Notes under the pieces: generated by a model
Told to the model about the DNA's origin: nothing
Database searches by the model: none
The model's input: only the letters and a program-made list of their open reading frames with translations
NCBI GenBank assembly: GCA_949987705.1
Contig: OX465281.1
Location: 172,994,516-173,058,515 of the forward strand
DNA from: Thereva unica
Taxonomy: Eukaryota > Arthropoda > Insecta > Diptera > Therevidae
Length of the DNA: 64,000 bases
Direction of reading: 5' to 3'
Part shown: piece by piece, positions 11,228 to 20,864 of the stretch
Numbering within the stretch: the stretch's first letter is position 1
How the letters are laid out: each line of letters opens with the position of its first letter
Position numbers and translations under genes: made by a program

Positions 11228-12595
11228 AAAAGTTCTGGCACTTCTTATTTTATTGCGGCAACACTTAAATTAAACTTTCAGAAACTCAAAAAAAACTAAC
11301 AAGAAAAACATGTCTCGAGCTATTTTCGATTGCGAGCGATTGTTCGAAAAAGAAAAGAAGCCCGTTAATTCCCTTGTTTATTTCTTTGTTTTATGAAGAA
11401 CGCAATTCTTTGTTATATATTTGAGATTGGTTTAGTATGTATTTACACTTCATAAGTTAATGTAAACTTAAAATTTTTGGTCATATTTTGTAAAATTACA
11501 TGAGGCGTTTTGGGCCAGCAGGTCGAGCCGAATCTCACTCAATCTCACGTAATTCAAGTGCAAAAATATTCATGGCCTCAACGAAAACTTCAAGGAGCTC
11601 CAGACTCACGCCGTGAGCACACGCGAAAAAACGTATGCGGATGGCGCCTTGCTTTCCTTTTCAAGGGGATATGGCGTGAATTTGTGCCGTGAATTCACGG
11701 CTTGAGAGTGAATAGGAGTATAGATCTTAAGGCACGAACTGACGACAAATGCCCAAACACATAAAGATTTTTGTCAGTTTTCTTGGACTGCAGGCCCCAT
11801 ACAGTTGGCGGCCGGTGCACGTGTGGTAATAATTGGCCTCAAGGCGAAAACCTTCAGGCGGCCGGCGGCCTATGTGTAAATGGAAACCTTAAGATATGAC
11901 TAAATCCTACACAAACTCCAGAAAGTAGCATAGTAGTAGATTGCTAAGCCGCCAACGGCCAGCTAAACGCGCGACTCCGCGAATACTGCAGTGTACGAAC
12001 CAAGTAGCACTGAATCACGAAAAGGCCTTTAGAATAGAAACACAGGAAGGCATACGCCAAATTTTAGCGTAATGAAATTCTAGTCAGGAGTAGTAAGACC
12101 TATGAGGTGCGCCTGCGAGGGAGACCCAACCTTCGCTGGAAGGATGGTGTAAACCAGGACGCTCAGAGCTTAGGGATGTCAAACTGATTGACATCGCCGC
12201 AGAATCGGGGCCGGTGCAGAGAACAGTTGCGAGACGCCAGGACCGGATCCCGGCTGTAGAGCCGTTAAAGAAAGAAGAAAAAGACGACGAAGTCTAAATT
12301 ATCAGTTATCACAAATAAAATCTTGCACACGACCAGCCCGATTTCCTGTGGTTATGTAAATACTAGAGAATTTTTAAAATTTGAAAAATCTCACCAATAA
12401 TTAGATGGGGGAGGGAGTCGAGCCAAATCTCACGACATCTCACCCGGGGGGTGCTGTGCTGATAAATTGCAAAAATCACCAAAAACGCTCGCAATCTAAA
12501 ATAGCTTGACACATGTTTTTCTTGTTAGTTTTTTTGAGTTTCTGAAAGTTTAATTTAAGTGTTGCCGCAATAAAATCAAAAGTGCCAGAACTTTT
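11228..12595. mobile_element. Non-autonomous TIR transposon inserted in LINE A
   Basis: The left end AAAAGTTCTGGCACTTCTTA runs into a >100-bp inverted repeat (TTTTATTGCGGCAACACTTA... ACTAACAAGAAAAACATGT) mirrored at about 12480-12595. Both ends sit inside the LINE A reading frame, whose homology with LINE B stops at about 11190-11227 and resumes at about 12610. No transposase was recognised. The interior includes a fragment of a different LINE (about 12090-12290). The target duplication is not clear, and the superfamily is undetermined. Confidence 0.75.
12090..12290 (+). pseudogene. 3' end fragment of an RTE-like LINE
   Basis: In a plus frame it reads RRRGRPNLRWKDGV then a degenerate DAQSLG...DR...R tail, ending in AAGAAAGAAGAAAAAG. 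This is the 'GRPxxRWxDxV...' C-terminal block also seen at the end of LINE C (44180-44332). It is a 5'-truncated remnant lying inside the TIR element. Confidence 0.55.
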
Positions 12596-12975
12596 AGGTG
12601 ACACTAAGTTCAGAGCCGTGCGCCTGCTCCACCATCGACCCCTTGAGCCACCGTAGGAATGTAGCAGCACTGACAAAATTTTATCGCTACTATCACAGTG
12701 ACTGTTCCTCCGAGTTAAACGCTCTCCTGCCTCCACGGCAATCTTATACCCGCAACACCAGATTAGCCCACTCGTCTCATTCCCTTCACCTGCAACTACC
12801 CTTTTCACGCACTCAACAAGATATGAATTCGTTTGTTAATAGAACAACTCGACTGTGGAATAAACTCTCGCAGTCAGTATTCCCAAGCTCCTACAACATC
12901 CAAGAGTTCAAACGCAGGGTTCATCAGCACCTTCTTCAATACCCCCCCGTACCTATTAACCCTTAACCTATACCC

Positions 12976-13159
12976 TGACGAAAATAAAACTCAGGTGGTT
13001 AGAAATAAGACTGACTTTATTGGACTTTTTGATTATGTATGTAATAAGATCACGACGATGCGTTCAGATTGATGTCGACGGAAAAACTGACTGCAAAATC
13101 GATGCCGATGCGTGTGCATGCGTCGGTATGTGTAACAAAGCGGTAGTTAATTTTCAACA
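12976..13159 (-). repeat. Pao2 3' LTR (184 bp)
   Basis: Partner of the LTR at 32789. The last codons of the Pao2 polyprotein and its stop (TAA, 13147-13149) overlap the start of this LTR. A purine run (GGGGGAGGA on the minus strand) immediately precedes it and is the likely polypurine tract. Confidence 0.9.
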
Positions 13160-13377
13160 TCCTCCCCCGGCGATAAATCTAATGGGTACAGAAGTTGAAC
13201 AGGACGTCGTAGTCTGGAACCATTTGAAAGGCGTACCTCGCAAGCCCGTATTTTCCCATCTCGACCTGGAAATACCGCCTCAACCAATGCCAGCTTCCAT
13301 AAAATCCGAGGGTGCATGTGGTCATGAACCAAAACGATGTCTCCCCTTTTGACTGTAAAGGATGTTTTATTAATTGC
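13147..13377 (-). pseudogene. Pao2 integrase C-terminal part
   Basis: The minus frame AINKTSFTVKRGDIVLVHDH...KLALVEAVFPGRDG...LSNGSRLRRPVQLLYPL is the conserved C-terminal region of BEL/Pao integrases, just before the 3' LTR. The upstream codons seen in the continuous frame belong to the inserted LINE B and not to Pao2. Confidence 0.85.
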
Positions 13378-13399
13378 ATAATTGTCTAGATTGTTATCA

Positions 13400-14147
13400 G
13401 GTTTCCGGGTACACTTTAGTGCACAATCTGTCCCCACATAGGGGAATTGCCATTTATATTAGGAAAGACGTTGCCTTCCAGAAGGTGTACAGCAGTACAT
13501 CATCTGATTTTAACCATCTCGGTATTAAAATTTCACTTCGTAATCACGTCATTTTCTTCTGTTTTCTATACAGGAGTCCTAATATTAGTAATGAAGCCTC
13601 CTTATTAGCATTCGACGCTATCTCCGAACGTATCTCCGAATTTTTATCCTCCCATCCTGAGTGCGAAATCATTGTTGCGGGTGATTTCAACGTTCACAAC
13701 GTAAATTGGCTGAATTACTCAAATGGCACCAGTGTTTCTGGCAGGGATGCCGAGCTCTTTGCTGAGACCAATAACTTGCACCAAATAGTGAAACAGCGTA
13801 CGCGCGTTCCTGACACTGCGGGACAAAGGGCACACCTCCTTGATCTTTTTCTTACCTCCCACCCTTCACGTTACTCCGTTGAGGTCGATTCGCCTATTGG
13901 AAACTCCGATCACTGTCTGGTCAGCGCTTACTTCTCCTATCCATCTCCAACCCCAACAACGCCAGCTCCTAGGAGAACTGTTTGGCATTATGGAAAAGCC
14001 AACTGGTGGGGGCCGATTCGCTTTTTCCAAGCTACTGATTGGGATTTGTGTTTTCAGAACCGCGATGTTATTTTGCGGCCATCTGTATTACCAAAATTAT
14101 ACTGGCTGGAATGCGTTTATTCATTCCCCATTCTTCCAAATCCATAA
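13400..14147 (+). pseudogene. LINE B endonuclease domain (partial)
   Basis: A partial APE-type endonuclease: HRGIAIYIRKD, IVAGDFNVHNVNW (metal-binding Asp/Asn block) and GNSDHCLVS (the terminal SDH catalytic motif). The N-terminal third is missing because of 5' truncation. The frame drifts out of homology near 14075, where a single frameshift separates it from the RT frame that overlaps it. The start given marks where homology begins, not an initiation codon. Confidence 0.8.
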
Positions 14148-16132
14148 AGCCTAGGCAATATGGATGGTTCAATCGAGAGTGTATGAACGCAATCAAAACC
14201 AAAGAAGCCGCCTACAGACAGTACAAAAACTCTCCGAGCGAAACATCTCGACGTGAATACATCAGGTTGAGAAACTCTTGTAAATCCACCATCAAGAGAG
14301 TCAAAGAATTATTCGATGAGAAACTGAGAGGTAAACTCATAAACTCCACTGCCGGCAGTAAAAACTTCTGGTCCTTGGTAACCTCCATCAGGAAGAATTT
14401 CACTTCTCATTCAACGCCTCCATTCATTTACAACAAAGAGGTGATAACAGAAAGCAAACCCAAGGCCGATCTACTCGCACTTCTGTTCGCCGAAAATTCT
14501 TCCTTACCCGATGCCGTCATGCAACCCCCCACCATCGAGTGTTCCGCCCACTCAATGGATAGAGTTTTCTTCAGGACGCGTGAAGTATATAAGTGTCTCA
14601 AAGAGCTGGACTCCAACAAAGCCACTGGCCCCGACAAAATTCCCCCTATAGTTCTTAAAAAATGTGCCTCACCTTTGGCTAAACCTCTGCGCAAGCTTTT
14701 TGCACTTTCATACTTCTCCGGAGTTTATCCTGACTCCTGGAAACTGGCTCATGTTCAGCCCATACCGAAAAAAGGTGAAGCTAGTGACCCTACTAACTAC
14801 CGCCCAATAGCAATTACTTCTATTCTCTCCAAAGTTATGGAGACAATAATAAAAAGAAAGCTTATGGAATATCTTGAATACAACCAAATATTGAATGACA
14901 AACAATACGGCTTTAGATCGAAAAGATCTACTGGCGACCTCCTTGTATGCCTAACGGAGCACCTCAGCCGAAGTATACACCGATTTGGTGAATCTGGTCT
15001 GGTTGCTCTGGATATCTCCAAGGCTTTTGACAGAGTATGGCATCCCGCTCTGTTGGCTAAACTCCAAGCTATTGGTATTGACTCTGTTCTGAAGAACTGG
15101 ATTGAGAGCTTCCTTTCAGGCCTTTCAATGAAGGTAGTATTGGATGGCGTCGAATCCGACCCCCACCACATCTCCGCAGGTGTTCCCCAGGGCTCAATTC
15201 TATCACCAGTTCTCTTCCTAGTTTTTATAAATGACCTGCTCTCAGTCCCCTCTAACTCACTCCACAGCTTTGCTGATGACGGTACTCTACGTTACTCCTA
15301 TGGTTTTGATAATGTAACACAAGCGCGTGCCAGACCTTGTCTACATCATCGCCAACTGTTGACCAATTCAATCAACAGGGACATCGAACGAATTCTTGAA
15401 TGGGGCCGCAAGAACCGTGTCGAATTCAATGCATCTAAAACGAAGTACTGTCTCATCTCCAATAAAACTTGCACCGAACCGCTTTCTATTTCAGTGGACA
15501 ACAAGACCGTAACGGCAGAACCCTCTCTAAACATCCTAGGCGTAACATTAGCTGAAGATCTGCGCTGGAATAACCACATATTCCAAAGTGCTAAACAAGC
15601 ATCCCAGTGTCTAGGATTCCTCAAAAGGTGCAAATTTCTCCTTCAGCCGTCTGCCAAGGCTATAATATACAAGTCCTACATTCGTCCCCGTCTTGAATAC
15701 AACTCGTATATCTGGGCCGGGGCCCCAAGAACCATCTTAGCTTGGCTGGACAAGGTGCAAAACCGTGCTCTCAAACTTATTGGTGACAGCGCCATTTGCT
15801 CTTCAATTGACTCATTAAGCCACCGTAGGAATGTTGCAGCTGTAGCAAAATTTTATCGTTTTTTTCATAATGATTGCTCCACTGAAATAAGTAACCTTAT
15901 GCCTCCACGGCAACATTTTGCCCGCAACACAAGACTTGCCCGCTCGGCTCACCCCCTCAGTTTACAGCCCTTATCTTCGCGCACACTCCGATCTAGAAAT
16001 TCGTTTATAACAAGAACCACTCGTCTGTGGAACAACCTTCCAAAGACGGTATTCCCGAACTCATACAACATCCAAGAGTTCAAACGCAAGGTTCATCGCC
16101 ACTTTCTGCAACACCCCCTTGACTCCCCCTAA
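14080..16132 (+). CDS. LINE B reverse transcriptase
   Basis: An intact-looking frame with the pre-RT linker (about 14150-14500), the RT fingers and palm (YRPIAITSILSKVMETI about 14800; YGFRSKRSTGD; ALDISKAFDRVWH with catalytic Asp; SAGVPQGSILSP; SFADDGTLRYS with the FADD box about 15275), then the conserved thumb/C-terminal region (GVTLAEDLRWN..., LSHRRNVAAVAKFYR). The enzyme would copy LINE RNA at nicked chromosomal DNA. The family is best described as Jockey/CR1 group. The true initiation lies upstream in the endonuclease frame, so this product is only expressible in a copy without the 14075 frameshift. Confidence 0.85.
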
Positions 16133-16262
16133 CCTATTATGTCCTTCTCTCTATTTTTCGAGCTAAGCTTACTACTGGACATTGCACCATGACCTAAACG
16201 ACATGACGTACTAGTAGTACAAAGGGTGACACCTGAGCTTAGACTATCACATAAAAAAAAAA

Positions 16263-17019
16263 CTAGTTGGGATGTGGGTTCGACCCTTTCGGTCCACACG
16301 ATCAACTTCCCAGTATGATGGATGTTGAATATACATATGATTGGATATTTCAATAATAAATGAACAATAGGCAATATAGAGTATATCTATAATACCGAGA
16401 ATTTGTCACAATTGTTTATCAATATTTTCGCTAAAATGTCAAACTAAATGTGCGCACTTACAAGATTAGGATGACGAAAATGTATATAAAATTGATGTAT
16501 TAATGTTTTTCGGCACCTCAATGAAGTCGATATCTTTTATAGTTCGCGCGATATCGTGCAGGTACAAAAATCACTTAAGTCATTTAAACCAAAAAACCGC
16601 TGGACCGAATATTATAAAAATCTTTTCAGATTATATTGTCGCTAATACGCTTCGAACGGCACCTCAAGTAAGTCAATATCTTTCGTGGTTCGGGCGATAT
16701 CATGCAGGTACAAAAATCACTTACGTCGCTTAAACAAAAAAACGGCTATACCGAATTTCATGAAAATCTTTTCAGATCATATTTCGGTTAATACGCTTCG
16801 AACGACACCTCAACGAAGTCGATATCAGTTTTGGTTCGCGCGATATCGTGCAGGAAAAAATGACCACATCCGTACGCACATACACACACACACACACACA
16901 CATACTTCCTCCCAATTTTTTGCTTAAAATGCTCCTGGGACCTTGAAAGATGAAAATACGTTGAAATTTTCGATTTCGATTTTCGGACCGATTACAATAA
17001 CTTCCTATACTGGGAAGTT
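16263..17019 (+). mobile_element. Repeat Q1 (A-run-associated element)
   Basis: Begins CTAGTTGGGATGTGGGTTCG and ends ACTGGGAAGTT, both abutting A-runs. An internal terminal-like repeat AACTTCCCAGTAT (16305) is inverted at the end (ATACTGGGAAGTT, 17007-17019). Inside are three diverged ~125-bp subrepeats (consensus blocks ATATCGTGCAGGTACAAAAA and CGCTTCGAACGGCACCTCAA) and a short (AC)n run at 16881-16902. A second copy, in the opposite orientation, occupies 48671-51997. No protein is encoded. Confidence 0.7.
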
Positions 17020-17035
17020 AAAAAAAAATAATAAT

Positions 17036-17788
17036 GGGCTGACCGAAGCTGCTGTAGATACTCAGTTTTAAAACGCTTCCAAAAGAAATTTAAAGTACGT
17101 AATCGACCCTTCCATTTAAGACGAATATTCTGATCCGCTTGGGCACTAATCGCTGAAGGTAGTGACGAGAATTCTCCGTATAAAAAATTCGCTGGCGTTA
17201 GGGGCGCAAAATCTAAGGGATCGTCGCTAATATACGTCAAAGGTCTAGAATTCACAATATTTTCAGCCTCTACTAATAGAGTAACAAGTTGTTCTGCATT
17301 CAAGGTAGAACGTCCAACTGCGACTTTTAAAATATCCTTAATTGAACGAATCAACCGCTCCCAAAAGCCTCCCCACCAGGGAGCCCTTTCAACTATGAAG
17401 TTCCATACAATTCCTTGATTACTTGTGAAACCTTGAAACTCCTCCGAAGACAAAACCTTAACTAATTCTTGAAGCTCGATAGATGCACGCTTAAATGTCT
17501 TCGCATTGTCGGAAATAATAACTTTGGGCACGCCTCTCCTAGCAATAAATCGTCGTAATGCCATAATACAACTTTCGGTTGTTAAGTTAGGTACCAGTTC
17601 TAAATGAACGGCTCTAATCACGGCGCATGTTAGAAGCATGACGTAGTATTTTCTTGTTGTGGTAGAACTTTCTATCTCCTTCACGTAGAGGGGACCTGCG
17701 AAGTCCACCCCGGTTGTCTCAAAAGGCCGGGAGGATGAAAGGCGGCTTCTAGGTAGTGGGGCAAATGGCTGGGAAGCCGCTTTCCCTC
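17036..17788 (-). pseudogene. Pao2 integrase catalytic core
   Basis: Continuation of the Pao2 frame beyond the Harbinger insertion: a proline-rich linker, then the DDE core with DFAGPLYV (first Asp), IISDNAKTF (second Asp) and WWGGFWERLIRSIK (Glu). All three catalytic residues are present. The frame ends where LINE B/Q1 inserted (17035) and resumes at 13377; the ATAAT target duplication joins the two halves in frame (RSAHY then AINKTS). Confidence 0.9.
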
Positions 17789-18562
17789 TTAAGGGGTCCC
17801 TAGACTATCAATAATATTGTGCAATATTTTGATTTGCTCAATAATATTGACGGTCTGTGGGTGATATTGAGGGATTGCACAATATATTGAGCGGATCAAA
17901 ATGGATTTGATATTTATTGTACAAAATATGTAAATAAATACAGTGCTGCAGTCTGTAGTTAATATTGCGCACTATTTTTCATTTTTAACTAAATTTCGTG
18001 CCGTAAACATCGTTGTTCGATAGATAAAAAATCGAACTCGTGTTGTACGGTGAGAAAAAGACATCTAAATTAAAATAAGAGAAATTAAAATTATGTACAT
18101 ACATAATGATTCATGAATTAAAATTATGAGCTTAATAATAATTCTAACTTTAAAATTATTATTATTATGAAGGAAATTGCAAAGCGGCGCTCCATATGTT
18201 ATTAATGAACGTATCAACTGTAATTTTGTAATCTGCAAAAGAACAAATAAATATAAAATATATATTTAGAATATGGGTTAGAATGGCAACTCTATGGGAT
18301 GTGTAAATGGCGATTTCCTGAAATTGCTTTTTAACTAGAATTGCCGTTTCGATTTCTTTTTCGGTTTCATTTCGAAGTTGATTGTGCTGTGAAAAGGTTC
18401 AAATAAATTTTTATTAAATTTAACTATTTTTTAGACGAAAGAAATAATAGTAATAGCAAAAAGGTTACTCTTTCTATTTTATATTTTAAAAGTGTTTGAT
18501 TTTTTGAATCAAGCCGGTACAAATCGTTTTGCCAAACTAGAGTAACAAATTAAGTGGTTAAT

Positions 18563-19003
18563 ATGGCTTCCAAAGAGGACGAGAGGAAGTTCATTCTCGA
18601 ATGCATTGAGCTATATAAATGTTTGCCAGCGTTGTGGAACGTTAAGGCCAAAGAATACAGCAACAGAACCAAAAAGAACGAGCAGTACGAAAAGTTGCTT
18701 AAAAAATATCAAGAAAAATATCCTGAAGCCGATAAAAGTCAACTAATCAAAAAGTTAAACTCGTTGCGTACTAATTACAGAAAAGAATTGAGACGAATAA
18801 AGAATTCTTTAAAGAGTGGTGCTGGCGCAGATGATGTAGTTGAACCAACTTTGTGGTATTTTCAAGAAATGCAGTTCCTCCAAGATATGGAGATACCATG
18901 TAGCTCAAACAATTCTATCCAGATAGAAAATGGGGAAGAGATAGGAGTAGAAGAAGATGCTGAGGATTCGAACATCGCGAACACAAATAATAATGTAAAC
19001 GCT
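18563..19003 (+). CDS. Harbinger MADF/BESS protein, exon 1
   Basis: PIF/Harbinger elements carry a second Myb/MADF-type DNA-binding protein that partners the transposase. ATG at 18563 (TTAATATGG) opens 147 codons containing a MADF domain: ERKFILECIELYKCLPALW (about residues 5-25), a lysine-rich middle, LIKKLNSLRTNYRKELRRI and LWYFQEMQFLQ, followed by an acidic Glu/Asn-rich linker. A GTAAGT donor follows codon GCT at 19003 in phase 0. The matching acceptor and exon 2 lie at 27309, beyond the transposase exon 2 and BEL1. Confidence 0.85.
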
Positions 19004-19046
19004 GTAAGTAGTAATTTTATTTATTTATTATGTATTATATGAAGTT

Positions 19047-19207
19047 TTATATAAAAACATTTTGCCAAGAAACTTTCCCCTCATTGTTAAAAAAATTACA
19101 GTAAGTGTCTCTGATATGTTTGGCACTAATAGGCGCATTTCTTGATTGAGAAGTTTGCAAACCTGCTGCTCCCCCATCCCTTCTCCAAGATCCTTCTTCG
19201 ATGGTAC
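19047..19207 (-). CDS. HARBI1-type transposase, C-terminal end of exon 2 (3' of BEL1)
   Basis: Reads GSWRRDGG... then AKHIRDTYCNFFNNEGKVSW and a TAA stop at 19047-19049, the conserved C-terminal block of HARBI1 proteins. It is separated from the rest of exon 2 by BEL1. The total transposase would be about 410 residues, a normal length. It lies between MADF exon 1 (ends 19003) and BEL1, pointing towards that exon. Confidence 0.85.
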
Positions 19208-19512
19208 TGTTAAGGAAAATTCACATCTTGCAACACCAGAGGTCCAGATGTGGGATGCAGCTACTGATATTGCTTTGTAAGCAAAAGCAGCGGTACCTAA
19301 AGCTGATGCCTTGACCTCTAAAAACTTATCATCTGCTGTGAGGAGTCAGTGCTTAATACTCTGGGTCAGAGACCAGATCTCGACCAATTTATCAAACTTT
19401 ACTTTCTTTGTCCCCAGTGGACGCATGTAAATCGAATGTGAAATCTTGTGTTAGTTAATCATCAAAAACATTAAACTATTATAACGTAAACTGCGCGTTT
19501 TAATTATTAACA
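19208..19512 (+). repeat. BEL1 5' LTR (305 bp)
   Basis: TGTTAAGGAAAATTCACATC ... TTTTAATTATTAACA, starting TG and ending CA, with GGTAC just outside. By eye, identical to 26291-26595. Confidence 0.95.
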
Positions 19513-19518
19513 TTTTTT

Positions 19519-19536
19519 GGTGCCGAAACCCGGGAA
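19519..19536 (+). promoter_or_regulatory. BEL1 primer-binding site
   Basis: TGGTGCCGAAACCCGGGA starts seven bases after the LTR and is complementary to a tRNA 3' end with CCA. The same site serves Pao2. First-strand synthesis would be primed here. Confidence 0.8.
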
Positions 19537-20864
19537 CCTGCTTCCCAACAGTTAGTGTGATTAACCACCAGATTTGAGCATAACGGATTTACGGGACTTC
19601 AAACTCATCCCACATAAAGTACCCTGGAACCATGCGGTTATGATCTAGGATCTAGCATACTTATCTGGTGAGTCCGTTCCAATTTACATACACAGCTACT
19701 TTGCATATAACCACTAACCCTGTAGATAAATGCATATCATCATCATAATTAAGAATTGTGTTTAGTGCGATTCCCAAAAAAAAAAAAACAAAATTATCCG
19801 AGTTTATGTATACTGTTGTGCGCGCATACAATTAGTTGATGCAACATTTATTAACATTTCATTAACATTATTTACCGTACAACATCAAACTAAAAGTTGT
19901 TTCGAAGTTTTCGTCGTCGGTGAACATAATAACCTAGTCGTCGTCGTCGTCGTCGTCGGTGAACATAATTAGTGTTGACTTTATCATCAACTTTTTTTAC
20001 GAATTTTGTTTTATTAGGACTTATGACTGAACAATAGAATCCGTTATTTAGTGTCGTGCATTATCAAGATTTCAAGGAATTTCATTTTCGTATTGTGGGG
20101 AAAAATTTTGTGCAACAATTTAGCGCAACATCTACACAAATTATTTTCGCGCAACATTTGCTCGAAAGCTTTTTTACATTTTATGTACTGCGAGTAAAAT
20201 AAACTATATGTCTCAAATAGTGTACTTTATTATCAATTTTTTATGAATTTTGAGTTATTATGAATAAACAACAATTTAATGCATTTCATTTGCCATATTT
20301 TGGATAATATTTTGTGCAGCAGTTCGGTGCAATATCTCTGAAAATTATTTTCGTGCAGCATTTGCCCGCAAGCTCCTGACATTTTATACTCTGCGAATCT
20401 AACAGTTTAGTGGTGACTTTTATTATCAACTCTGAATCAAGTTGAATTATTATAAGTAAACAGTAATTTGAGGAATTTTGCTTGCTTTACTGTGGTTAAT
20501 ATTTTGTGCCGCAGTCTGCCGCAACATTTAGGAGAATTTAGTTCCCGCGCAACATCTGCCCTAAAGTTCTATACATTTATGTGCTGCAACTGAAATAAGC
20601 TATATTTATTTATTGAATTAGTGGTGATCTTACTATCAAATTTGTCTGAAGTGTGAAATTATGATGAATAAATAATACAGTCAATCCTTTGTCGGTCATT
20701 ATCAAAATTTTAAGAAGTTTCATTGCCCTTGAGTTTTCTGTGCGGCAAACAAAATAAACTCTACTTCCTCAACCAACGTCGATTATCATTTTGAATTTTA
20801 TCACCGGATTAAAATAATCCTCACTCTGCCTGATTGACTTGACTGGTTATCAAAAATTCAAATT
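19537..20864 (+). repeat. BEL1 untranslated leader with diverged tandem repeats
   Basis: A 1.3-kb leader before the gag ATG. A (GTC)n run lies at 19938-19957. From about 19970 to 20780 a ~230-bp unit recurs three to four times in diverged form, each with the blocks TTATCAACT, GAATTATTAT, AATATTTTGTGC(A/C)GCA, CGCGCAACAT and ACATTTTATG..CTGC. The leader lacks a long reading frame. It may hold packaging or translation signals; that role is inferred only from position. Confidence 0.65.

Larger units (their letters stand above)
9377..12975 (+). pseudogene. LINE A: damaged non-LTR retrotransposon, main portion
   Basis: A 5'-truncated Jockey/CR1-group LINE closely related to LINE B. It holds an endonuclease fragment (9380-9654, with the AGDFNVHN block), an internal deletion joining endonuclease directly to the pre-RT region near 9640, and the reverse transcriptase in two frames (9655-10216 and 10144-11268), so there is a frameshift near 10190. 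The thumb and C-terminal parts resume at 12610-12966. The catalytic box reads FPDD where LINE B has FADD, so the enzyme would be inactive even without the other lesions. The copy is interrupted by a TIR element at 11228-12595 and, in its 3' UTR, by the retrotransposon Pao2; its 3' tail is found at 32977-33104. Confidence 0.85.
13383..16262 (+). mobile_element. LINE B: 5'-truncated non-LTR retrotransposon in Pao2
   Basis: The insertion begins at 13383, after ATAAT (13378-13382), inside the Pao2 integrase frame. It encodes endonuclease and reverse transcriptase and ends with a 3' UTR (AAGCTTACTACTGGACATTG..., ACAAAGGGTGACACCTGAGC) and an A-tail at 16253-16262. The second ATAAT lies at 17031-17035, after repeat Q1, so Q1 is located inside the A-tail of this LINE. 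Confidence 0.9.

Noticed and set aside
11510..11692. Small open frame inside the TIR element
   Set aside because: No similarity or conserved context; ordinary length for chance in this composition.
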